This document shows positions 37,761 to 49,077 of a DNA stretch of 64,000 nucleotides, one piece after another; position 1 is the stretch's first letter, and every line of letters starts with the position of its first letter. Made by a program: the position numbers and the translations under genes. Under the pieces are notes generated by a model that had not been told where the DNA came from, made no database searches, and saw only the letters and a program-made list of their open reading frames with translations. Source of the stretch: Paragordius varius (taxonomy: Eukaryota; Nematomorpha); assembly GCA_964247055.1 (NCBI GenBank), contig OZ176055.1, positions 2,666,001 through 2,730,000 on the forward strand, read 5' to 3'.

Positions 37761-37989
37761 CATATTTTTAAAATACACTTAAGACCCCAATTTTTTTAGA
37801 GATATTTGAATTTCAAATCGCGGGAACCCGAATAGTCATGGAGTGGTAATTTATAATGCCCGATATCTTATTTGATAGAAAAAGATCATTTGAAACGCCT
37901 TTTTATGTATGATCCATCGCTTTATCAAAATAGCATGTGTAAAATATAGTACTACATATCCAGTATATAATTGTCATATATTATAGATA

Positions 37990-40900
37990 ATGAAAAAAGT
38001 AGAGTCATCTTCCATCGGTAAGGAACTCAACAATCTTAATATAACACCCATGAATAACAAAGAAAAAACAAAACAGAATAAAATTACCCTCAAAACGGCA
38101 AAAGTTTTTTGTGAGTTAATATGTGTATTAGGGTACACGTGATTATGATCCTCACCAAATGGCTATCCGCAAGCGTGTTCTGGAAACCGTGGTTAAAGCA
38201 TTCGAAAAATATGGAGCAGAATGCATTGATACACCCGTTTTTGAATTAAAGGTTTTATATCCTAATATTTAAATTGAGCGTTTATAGTTTTCAAATACAG
38301 TATACCCGTCCATAATAACCCGATCACGGTTAATATACCTATTATTACCTGCATCATGACTTTTTAAAATAAATGCGAAATTTAATATATAAATATTAAT
38401 TAATTTTTTTGTTTAATAATAATCTACAAATATTTAAAGTAATATTATTTCAAAATTATTATTTTTATTATTTTGGCTCCTTATAACGGTTCCATTACAC
38501 AACTTAATTAGGGACTTGTTAAAAAATATAAAATAGCATGATCATCCGAATAATCAAATTATTTTATAGACGCTGCTTGTTCAAAAACTCATTATGAGAG
38601 GTCGGTTTACTGTATTTGTATTGTATGTTTTATATAATTATTTGAAACACAAGTATTACTAATTTCTAGGATATTCTTGTCAATAAATACGGTGAAGATG
38701 GAGGAAAATTAATTTACGATTTACAGGATCAGGGTGGTGAGATTTTAGCTCTTAGATACGATCTTACTGTTCCGTTTGCTCGTTATTTAGCCTTAAACTC
38801 TAAACATATTAAAACAGGTCCTGGGGGAGTTTTTAAACGGTTAAAATTCACTTTTTTATTTTGTAATTTATTTTTTTTAAAAATAAACATGAATATTCCA
38901 TACAGATATCAAATTGGCAAAGTTTATAGGCGAGATAATCCTTCATTTGCGCGCGGTAGATTACGGGAATTTTATCAATGCGATTTCGATATAGCCCATC
39001 TTAATGTTCCAATCATGAGTTCAGTGGCTCCTAAAAATACAGCAAAATTAACAAATAATGTTGTTAATGAAAATACTTGTGAAATTACTGAATCTAATCA
39101 AGCTTTCAAAGATGCTTTTGATTCAATTGCTATCAATGTGGATTACGTTTTGGCCGAAGTCGAGTGCCTTAGGATAGTGATAGAAATTATCAAACAATTG
39201 GGATTTTTGGGTATATTTGAATCTTTATTTATATATATTTATCATATATTTAAGATATCAATTTTATTTATCCTCAATCATATATTGGCTCTTTGCTAAT
39301 TTTCAACAAATAAAAAATGATAGTTAATCAATTATAATATATTATTTATATGTTTTACTTGGTGTTAAAACAAACAAAAAATATGACTGAATATTTTTGA
39401 AAAACATTATTTGATTGCAAATATAGGATTCAATCGTCATTTATTAATAACTAATATGTGAACAAAAAAAATTGAATTAATAAATTTTTTTTGGTATTTT
39501 AGGCAACAATTTTAATAACACCTCACTTCCCTGCAATAATTTCATTGATGAAAAAATCACGGATACTACTTTAAATATGGAAGGCGATACTTTAAAATCC
39601 TCATGCAATGGTGAAAATTATAAACCATCCCAACTTAATAACGAAACACCAAAGAATAATAATAGTGTTTTACACATAAAAGTTAATCATAGGAGTTTGT
39701 TGGAATCAATTCTGCTTACAGGGGTCGGTGTGGCTTCTGAAGCATTTACAACCGTTTGTTCTACCATAGATAAAATGGATAAAATGTCTTTGCTAGAAAT
39801 ACGGAAAGAATTGATTCAAGTCAAAGGTTTAAATGATGGCCAAGTTGATATATTGTTCCATTATGTCACACAGGCTTCCAATGGTATATACATTTTAATA
39901 TATTATATCAATTTTTAATAAAATGTATAATAAATTTACTGTGGTGGTTAAAACAAAAATTTAATATGAATTGGAATTAAGTAAAAAGATATTATTTGAG
40001 TATTGGTTATATGGATATTTTTGGTTAAAAAGGAAAGTATTAAATTTAAGACCTATATAACCAGTAATATTATAGCAATTTTATAATGGTGGGTTTTTTT
40101 TGAAATTTTGATAATTTTTAAAAGAATATTAAAAATGGATATATTTGATTTAAAAAAATTATAAAAAAATTAAATTGTTAATAAGTCAAATTCTCTCCAA
40201 TTGTTATTATTCAATTAACAATTATTCAAATATTATCAAGATATATAATTGTTACAAATCGACAAAAAACGAAAATATAGATTATAAACTGTATATATAA
40301 CATTTACACAAATTCATCCTAAAAATAAATTATGTATTTTCGAACTAATATAACACTAGACAACAAATTTTAACTTTTTTTAACTGCCATTCTTGTAAAT
40401 TTAAAATTTATTTCATTAAAGTACATAATTAGTATATATGAAAAGAAAATTGGTCATACATGGAAGAATTTTTTTATATTAGAGTTTATCGATAATTTTT
40501 GGCCCCGATTTAACATTAAATTCGAAATTTCAAAAATTTAAAGTTTTAGATATGAAGCCATGTAATTTATATCATTCGAAAGAGCGCAAAAAACTGCATC
40601 TTTTAAATGGTAGTAAGTCATTTAAATCCATCGGATGTAAAAGTTATTTGGATTTAAATGGTCAAAATTTTCAATCCTTAAATAAGTCAAGAATTTTCAC
40701 AGACAAACTAATTTGAAAATCTTATAAATTATTTTAATATAATTATTAGGGTTATATTAGTATTTAATTTAAAAAAAATATTTGAAAAAGCTTTTGGTTT
40801 GCTTTTTTAATAAAAATTATTATTATCATAAATATTTTACCTAGTGGATACTAAAATGCATAGTTATAACTGTAAATTTATTATATAATGGCTATAAAAG

Positions 40901-43900
40901 ATCAAAAATACCTTAAACTTTGTTTTTATCTTTAATTTTTCGAAATTATCAGCCTTGTAAAGAAAATAAATTAATATTAATGAGATGGTAATTTTTAAAA
41001 AACAAAAAACTTAAAAATGGCTGTTTGAGTGACATAAAAGCAATAAAAAATGTTTTAATCAAAAAAATCTTTTTTGTGTTATCTTTTTTGGACATTCATC
41101 ACCATCCAGACAAAGTTTAAGCTATTTTCATCCATTACTTTTAAAAATATCAATTAAAAAAAATGCTCTCGCTTCGCGCGTTTGTCGCTCTTTGTGCCCA
41201 ATATTAACTGTCGATGTAATACATATTAGTATATATTTTATAGAGTTTTTAATACTCTTTCGAATGATATATTACAAATGGGCATTACTTGTATTTTTTT
41301 AAAGAAAAACATTTTTTAGTAAAATTTTGATAAAGAGGGCGCATAACCTAAAAAATCAAATTATACAAAATTCTTCCAACGAGTTATAATTTTTATTTCA
41401 GATTTACTGTTAAAATGATATTAAATATCAAAAAATGCAAAAAACTCGAGTGGCAGAAAAATTTGTTGTCTAGTGTAACTCATTATTAATATGTATATCG
41501 TTATGGCATAGATTTTTATTTTTTAAAAATATATAAAAAATATAGGTAATTTTTAATCTTAAAAAAACATATATTTTATTTGAGGGTGAATTTGAATTGT
41601 TCAAGGGTGAATATGAATTGTTTAAGGCTAAATTTGAATTGTAAATGGTATATATATATATATATATTATTTAGTCGGGGATGATTTAATAGATGGTTTA
41701 TTATCCGATACCAAATTAATGGCATGTCCAAAAGCTTTACATGCCCTCAAACACGTTCAAACATTTTTACAATATGCCAGACTTTACGATATAACACCCT
41801 TTGTAAGGAAGAATAAAATTTTTACTGTTATTAAAAAAATTATCATCATAATTACAGCTTTTTAAAATAATCAGTTTTTATTAAAATATTATCCTCTCAT
41901 GATTATCATGCATTTTTTGTTTCTTGGAATTTTTTATAATTAAAAAATTTAAGTGCACACTCTTGGACACTCATGGTCTTAATATATATTTTTTTCAAAT
42001 ATAAATGATGTTAAATATATACAGTAAGAATAATGATTATCACAAAAAAACAAATGTATATCCAAAAGAAAAAATGATTAGCACATGATTGAAAAATATC
42101 TAATGTGCACCATATACGACTTTTGATAAATCTTTTTTTTGTATCTTACACATTTAACATATTTTTTAATCACGTGCTCATCAGTTTTTTCATTTGGATA
42201 TTCATTTGTTTTTACATGATGATCATGTATTAATCCTGCTGTATATAGGAAGGCGTGTCATAATGCAATGTCCGTATTTTCTCACAAATCATTATAAGGA
42301 AATCCATTGTAAAATATTTAAAAAAATTTCTATATTCTAAATGATTACAATTAGGAATTTAAGTCGATTACCGAACATTATTCCTAATTCTTAAACCAAT
42401 GCAATTGTATGCTAGTAAAAACACTAAGGTTTAAATTATATGGTTGTCATTGTAGAATAAAATATTGGTCATTTATTTTTATGTTTAATTTTACATAAGA
42501 CATTTAAAATAAATATATTTTTTACATTGTTTTTATATAAAGCTTGTTTGATAATAGATAAGCCTTGACTTAAGTTTGGCCCGTGGTCTAGATTATTATA
42601 CCGGTTTGATATTTGAAGCGACACTTACGATCCCTGGATCTGCTTCAAATTTACTTAACACTACCGATTCAAAAGGTGGAAATTTATGATATCTACATTG
42701 GTTTCATTCTTATTTAATTTTATTCTAATTCTCTCTCAAGCAAAAACCTAAATTAATCTATCAAAATATTGATTTTTTTGTATGTGTTAACTTGAATGGC
42801 TTGTTATTTTGTTTAGAATTAATATAAATTTGTCTCTGTTCTAAAGTAAGCAAATTTTTTGAACATAATAGCTGGTCTAACTCGTTATTAACCCATTCGG
42901 GGACTCAGATTATTACACTTTATTACAATCAATTTTTGAATAAAATTTTGGTATATTATAAAATTTTAATATTTTTATATCGATTATTTTATAAATATTC
43001 ACATTTGTCGTTAAATGACTACATACATATGATGTTTATAATTTTATGCCATTATAATTGGTGGAAAAATTCAATTTTAATTTTCTTTAAAATAATTAAT
43101 TCTGTTTTCAAAAACTTTAACTTTTAGAAAAACAACAGTTACACAATCATCACCGCAAAGATCATGATGAAAACTCTACACAACTTAATGTGGGCAGTAT
43201 AGCAGGCGGTGGTCGTTATGATAATTTGGTTGAATCTCTAGAAACCACAAACTGTAGCGGAAAAAAGACAGGCGCTCATGGGAAACATACACCTTGTGTT
43301 GGTTTTAGTCTAGGTCTTGAACGTATTTTTGCTCTCCTGGAACAGGGAATTAAGGTAAGAGAGGAGATGTAAAAATGCAAAAAAAAATTTGGGGTAAAAA
43401 TAAGATTTTTGTGTAATAATAATAATTTGAATATCACATATTTAGGTAAATTATCGTTTTTTAAACCTTATGACCAAATTTTATGATGCATGGTAGTATC
43501 TTTTTCTAATAAAATGAAAAGCTAAAAATTCTTAAAATAAGACAGGAAATAGTTTGAGCCAATGCAAATCATGGTGCATTTATCTTTTCGATGATTCGGG
43601 AAACGGGGAATTAAGGTAAAGCGAATTATAAATGCAAAAAATTTAAAATTTTTGTACACTTGTAATAGTCATGGTGTGAGGGTGTATAATATGGGAAAAA
43701 ACAGAGAAAGCTTTATATTTCATTTATTTATTTTTCCTTTTTAACATTTTAAAGCTCATGTGCCAATAATATAGCGTTTACTGTAATTTAATGACTATTT
43801 AAATTGGGGTAATTCTCTGATGAAATAATGGTAATAGAGCTGTAAACATTGTAACACATTTTCAAATTTTATATTGTTATCACTTAGATTATATAGTATA

Positions 43901-44791
43901 TATATCAAAATATGTAGTTTTTTTTATCTTTTTTTATATTTTGTCTATTTATTGTATGATATATTGCAATGCATAGGAAGGTAAACAAGGCAATCAAGTT
44001 AGAACCAAATCTATTGATGTGTTTGTCATGTCGGCACAAAAGCATCTCTTGCCCGAACGAATCAAATTGTGTCTTGAACTTTGGAATGCTGGAATAAATG
44101 TTACAATTTTTTTGTTTTATTTTATTTTATATCACCTTTATACGCTATTTTCTCCTTTCAAAGGAGATAAGTTTATTTTGAGAAAATGAAATTTTACAGA
44201 TCATTTCTTGGGTTTGTTAAATTAGCGATAATTTCATATGCTTTTTCTTATGTTTTTATTAATTTATTTTTTTCAATTAAGGTTTTTATTCTTCTACAAA
44301 TTTTTGAAAAATTTATTTTTTATTCATAAAAATTCCACAATATGTGTTTTGTATGTTTGATATGAATAATAATTTTATATTAAACAATTCATATTTAACT
44401 ATGAACGAAACAAATATATATTTACCTAACTAATTTATAAAACAATTAGTAAACAACTAACTGTATATCCCCTTAAAATCTGGAAAATAAATTTCTTTAT
44501 AAACGAATATGTATCATTATTTGCATATATATATATATATATAAATATTAGGCTGAACACGCTTTGAAAGAAAACCCCAAAATATTGACGCAATTTCAGT
44601 ATTGCGAAGATTTTGGGATCCCGCTTGCCATTGTTATTGGGGAAAGTGAATTACAAAATGGGACGGTTAAGCTTCGAGATATAGCAAGCCGGGTTGAAAC
44701 CACAATTCAACGCCATTCATTAATTACGGAAATTAAGAAAAAAATTAATGATTCGGCCAACTCAACGAATAAGATTTGTTTCAATGTGTAA
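37990..44791 (+). CDS. HARS1: Histidine-tRNA ligase, cytosolic type, ten exons
   Basis: Class II synthetase that charges tRNA-His. Exons 37990-38103, 38132-38251, 38670-38839, 38906-39210, 39503-39883, 41675-41802, 42558-42675, 43128-43354, 43977-44099, 44552-44791; phases agree, 641 aa. Seen: [43 protein letters not shown], motif 2 [35 protein letters not shown] (HisA), [12 protein letters not shown] (HisB), motif 3 [14 protein letters not shown], and an anticodon-binding end with [10 protein letters not shown] and [14 protein letters not shown]. No WHEP domain: the N-terminus is a short Lys/Asn-rich stretch. Insertions of roughly 45 and 55 Asn/Ser/Thr-rich residues follow QCDFDIAHL and QLGFLG. 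The first intron is 28 nt (38104-38131). The fifth (39884-41674) contains a MITE with a second element nested in it, ending 26 bp before the splice acceptor. Confidence 0.95.
40300..41648. mobile_element. MITE family C in HisRS intron 5, split by a nested element
   Basis: The left part (40300-40353) and right part (41476-41648) together form one family C MITE. Its right end AATTGTAAATGG lies 26 bp upstream of the exon 6 splice acceptor, with a TA run between. Confidence 0.75.
40354..41475. mobile_element. CACTA-like element nested in a MITE
   Basis: 1122 bp, ends CACTAGACAACAAATTTT and TTTGTTGTCTAGTG, flanked by TAA/TAA. Inverted relative of 23789-24898. The family C copy at 47792-48045 keeps the uninterrupted site (TTATATAACTCATGATT). 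Confidence 0.85.
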
Positions 44792-45023
44792 TCAATTATA
44801 TTTCTTTCTAAGGATTGAGTTATTACTATATTATAATAATTATAATAAATTACTTGTCAGCTTTATGCATTTTGAACAAATCAATGTCGAATTTTTCTAA
44901 CAATATGAAAAAATGTTTTTTTTCGTTTTTTATAGTTGAGCCTTAAATTGGTTCGGCTTTTCCTTTACGTTATAAATTGATTATCAATATATATTTAACA
45001 AAATGATCTTGGGGTAAATTTTA

Positions 45024-45414
45024 CAGTAAAAATTATAATTATACGGACAAAACGTAAAAATATAAAGATAAATATTTTTCTCTAAAAGACGACCATACTT
45101 GTTAATCTTGATTATTTTAAAATAAGTCATTATTTTAAATTCCAAAGTATAATATATTGTCCGTCAACCCTTTTCTTCAAGATTGAAGGTGTTTTAGTTA
45201 AGGTAGAATTTGATTTTGGATTTCCAAGAGGTTGTACATGCCGCATTTTCAAGTTTTATGTCCAGCAAGGTTTATTGGTAACAAATCAATTATATATTTT
45301 AGTATTGTTATTCAATGTGTTTAATAGGATAAATTAAGGTTTAAAAAGCATGAATGTCTTTTGAAAAAAAATTGCCTTTATATTTTTACTTTTTGTCCGT
45401 ATCACTTTTCACTG
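45024..45414. mobile_element. Mariner-like MITE, family B, best-preserved copy
   Basis: TA-CAGTAAAAATTATAATTA at the left and CACTTTTCACTG-TA at the right. Inside are ACGGACAAAACGTAAAAATA and mirrored TATTTTTACTTTTTGTCCGT. Confidence 0.7.
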
Positions 45415-46285
45415 TATATTTTTTTTCATTTTTATTTTTTATAGATGAGTTCATAATCTAATTAGTTTGGCGTTTCGGTTTAATCCTTGGTTAGGGCTAA
45501 AACAGTTAAACTGTATGGTTGATGGTAAAATTTGTTTTTTTCTTATCACATTAATGGTGTTAGAGATTATTGTAAGTTAGGTTTTTATACAGTTAATAAT
45601 TAAAATTAAATTTGTTTTGTAGCGTGTGGAAATTTCTTTAAGACTCCTAAATTTAAAATACAGACGCTTCTATCATGAGCTCCAAGTTTTTTTTCAATAA
45701 ACAGCGGCTATAAATAGCTGATGTTAATTTTTAAATGGCCTACCATAGTTAACTTGCTTAATCCACAAACTCAATAGTTTAAGATTATTTTGAAACACTC
45801 ATAAGGAGGCAAAAAAATAAATATTTTTGATTACTTTTTTTTCAAATATTTATAGAATATATTAATTTTTACATAAAATTTTAATCAGATACAAATTTTA
45901 TATATATTTTTTTTAAAAAAAGGTCGTTATGCGGATAAGGACCCATGGGTTTATTCCCACAATCATTATTGGGTAGCCCACTAAATAAAAATTTTTTATT
46001 TGTTTCCACAATAGTTTACATTCATATTTATTTTAATATCACAAAATATTAAGGAAGAACAACAATGATTGATTGCATTTTTTACAAGAAACACGTATGG
46101 GTACAAATATATATTAACAAAAAATTATGATACAATATCAAATATATATTAACAAAAAAATATGATACAATATATGCTTCTAAAAAATATCACAAAGGTA
46201 CAGATAAATACGACACATATCTAACATTTAAGTAATAAATATCCTAAAAAGTATCACAAAACTAGAAATTAGCAAATAAGGATTA

Positions 46286-46525
46286 CAATAAAAATTTTAT
46301 TATAAAGGATAAAACGTAAAAACTGAGCTAATTATTTTTTATGCAAAAATATTTTTTATATCCTTGATCTCTTTTCTTCATTAAAATCATAAAAATGATT
46401 CTAAATGAATTAACAATTTACACTTTATACCTTATTTTTCAACTCAAAACGATAGGTTATATTTTAAAAAAACCTAAGCCTTAAAAATATGGTTGTACTT
46501 ATACGTTTTGTCTTTATAATTTTGA
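46286..46525. mobile_element. Mariner-like MITE, family B
   Basis: TA-CAATAAAAATTTTATTATA at the left and ACGTTTTGTCTTTATAATTTTGATTG at the right mirror each other. Confidence 0.5.
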
Positions 46526-46586
46526 TTGAAGTAGAGTGTAATAAAACAGTTTTCGTCTGTTTCCAAATATGTTTTAACAAATTTTA

Positions 46587-49017
46587 TTATAAAGAATCTG
46601 AGAAATTTCTAAATCTCCTAGCAAAATAGGGGTGATTTGCTGAAAAAGTTTGATGATGGCCACCACCATTTTGATTAGATGTTGGAAATCCATATTTTTC
46701 AAGAAGCGTATTACCATTTATAGCGTTTTTATTGGTGCATAAATAATCTTGTATGTGTTGGACAATTAAATCGATAGCAACTATGTATAAATTTGTAAAA
46801 AAAATATGCGTATAAAATCAGTGTAATTATTCAACATATTTATACAATTTACAGTTCAAATTCACCCTTGAACAATTCAAAACCCTCTCGAACAATTCAC
46901 ATTCACCTTTATATAAATTATATGTTTTTTATAATTAAAAAATACCTTTATTTTTATATATTTTAAAAAAATAAAATTTTGTTTTAAATTAAAAAAAATA
47001 CTCAAAAAATAATAAACTATGCCATAATGATATATTTTATATTAATTATAAGTTATATTAGTTTGAAAACACATAATTTATTTTTAGGGTGAATTTGAAT
47101 TGTTCAAAAATAAATTCGAACTGTAAATGGTATATATCCAACAGTATTGATATAAAATGCTAGATAAAAAGAATGAAAAAATAAAAATATTTTATTGATA
47201 AAAAAATTTATTCAAGAGAGCCATTTTATAGGAAAGAAGAAAATATACTAAAATTATTGTGTTTCTTATGATTATAGCCTTTGTTTCCCTTTATATTTTT
47301 TACACTATAAAATTTTGACCATATTTATTTTAATTTTTACTAAATTAAAAAATTAAAATCAATACGCAAAAAGTACCATACTTGTGTTTTCGGCTCCGCG
47401 TGGGATAATGATGTCGGCATATTTTTTTGTCTAAAAAACCAAATATAGAGTAAATATTAAAATTAAATTTATAAAATTATATGTTATAAAAAAACGAAAA
47501 AATTTATTATTTATTTCATAAATAATTATCATTAAATAAACTCACAGGCAAACAAAACTCCTCAAAAGCCGGTTTCACAAACGTTATGTATTGATGTAAA
47601 ATGTTTTCCAAGTTTCGACCACGCTCAATAATATCTCTTTGTACTGTTTTTTATATTGAAAAATAAATAAATCATAAATTAATTAAAGAAAATAAAATTA
47701 AATGGATTATCGATTTTAATGAAAAATAAACAAGCTAAAATTTAATATGAAAAGCATGATTGTATAAAGAATAATGAATATTAAATATATACCATTTATT
47801 ATTCATTTTAATCCCTTAAACAGTTCAAATTCACCGTAAAATTATATTATGTATTTTAGGGCTTATATAACTCATGATTAATATGAAATATATCTTTATG
47901 GCTTAATTATTATTTTTTGCAGTATTATTTTAATTTTAAACAAAATTTTTTTTAAAAATTAAAAAAATATACTTAAAAAAATTATTTTAAGATTTTTTGA
48001 ATTGTTGGAGGGTGAGAATTGTTCGAAAGTGATTAAATTGTTAATGTTATACAACGAAAATGTGCGTAATGTTTTTCCCAAGAATAATAACTGTAAATTC
48101 CGTTTTAAATTAATATAAATTAAAAGTAAAACAACTATATATTAATTAATTACATTTTATTTTCTAGAAAACAAATTAAAAATAAACATTATAAAGAAAT
48201 TTTATTACCGCGCCTAGCCAATCTTATATCAGCGTCCGTATCAACAAATAATTTCATATCAAAATATTTTCTAATTTCGGGAAAGTAAAACATGAGAATT
48301 CCCTCGCAAAGTATGACATCAGAGGAAGGAATAAATATATAATCTTCAGTTCTGTTAAAATAAAAAAATATTACAAATCTAGATTACTATACTGCTATAA
48401 ACCATATAAGAATTTTTTATAATCAAACATTTATTTTATATGTGGCGTTACACTGAGAAAAATGCTAAAAAGCATGAAAATGGCATAAATCCAAAAACAT
48501 ATTTTGAAAATAATGTAGTATATGTAACAAAAGCACAAGTGTTCAACTCCTTAGACTTTGAATATTCAAAAAAATCGTAATTTATAAAAATAACTACGTA
48601 CTGACAATTATTAACATAATCATAAACAGGAATTTTGACAGGCTTCCTTTCAACCAAATCAAGAATACAGGAATGAAGCATTTGTATATCAATCGAATCA
48701 GGATGATCAAAATTAAAATCACCGTTTTTGGCTAATTCATTTTCTGCTGGTGTCAAATTTCTATAAAAACTATCCATGCAAAGAATATTGACATTATTTG
48801 AATGATGATCCATATCGTTTGATGATGTAATCCCTTTATGCTTGGAATTATTTAATTTTTCAATAATTTTGGTGCAGACGGAAGTCTATAAACAATAAAA
48901 TAATAATTTAACTTTTCCTGAAGCAGTACCTCCAGATACACCAATAAGAAATGGTGGTTGTTTGACGTTATTAACGGTGAACATATCGGTTGAATTTGCA
49001 TTAAATATTTTTCCCAT
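46587..49017 (-). CDS. UCK: Uridine-cytidine kinase, six exons
   Basis: Phosphorylates uridine and cytidine in pyrimidine salvage. Minus-strand exons 49017-48913, 48885-48602, 48351-48209, 47643-47546, 47430-47382 and 46780-46587; phases agree, 290 aa (human UCK2 261). Seen: P-loop [49 protein letters not shown], the Asp-containing [71 protein letters not shown] and [14 protein letters not shown] His/Asn/Phe-rich C-terminal tail of about 45 residues is extra. The first intron, cutting between the P-loop Lys and Thr, is only 27 nt (48886-48912). Introns three and five each hold one MITE copy (47792-48045 and 46845-47130). Divergent from NIT2. Orthology to UCK1 or UCK2 is not decidable. Confidence 0.95.
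46845..47130. mobile_element. MITE family C in UCK intron 5
   Basis: CAATTTACAGTTCAAATTCACCC at the left and GAACTGTAAATGG at the right, both beside TATA-type sequence. Confidence 0.7.
47792..48045. mobile_element. MITE family C in UCK intron 3, degraded right end
   Basis: CCATTTATTATTC left end, ACAGTTCAAATTCACC inside, and GTGAGAATTGTTCGAAAGTGA near the right end. Confidence 0.6.
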
Positions 49018-49077
49018 TTAAAACTAACCGAACAACAAAAAATGTAAACGACGTGCTTTATATAAAAAGCTCTATCG
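49018..49077. promoter_or_regulatory. Bidirectional promoter space between UCK and NIT2
   Basis: Only 60 bp separate the two start codons, so any core promoter and both 5' leaders must fit here or overlap coding DNA. A TATATAAAA stretch lies at 49059-49067, only 11 bp before the NIT2 ATG, which is too close to be a normal TATA box for that start. It may instead be AT-rich background. Confidence 0.5.

Larger units (their letters stand above)
44792..46586. other. Gene-free stretch between HisRS and UCK
   Basis: Convergent gene ends. Holds mariner-like MITEs at 45024-45414 and 46286-46525 and otherwise AT-rich DNA; no gene seen. Confidence 0.5.

Noticed and set aside
38104-38131. Sequencing error or frameshift in HisRS
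   Set aside because: The 28-nt segment is bounded by GT and AG, and its removal joins KTAK to GTRDY exactly as in the family; similar segments occur in five other genes.
49059-49067. TATA box for NIT2
   Set aside because: Only 11 bp from the predicted ATG; transcription would start inside the gene. In DNA this AT-rich the match is expected by chance.
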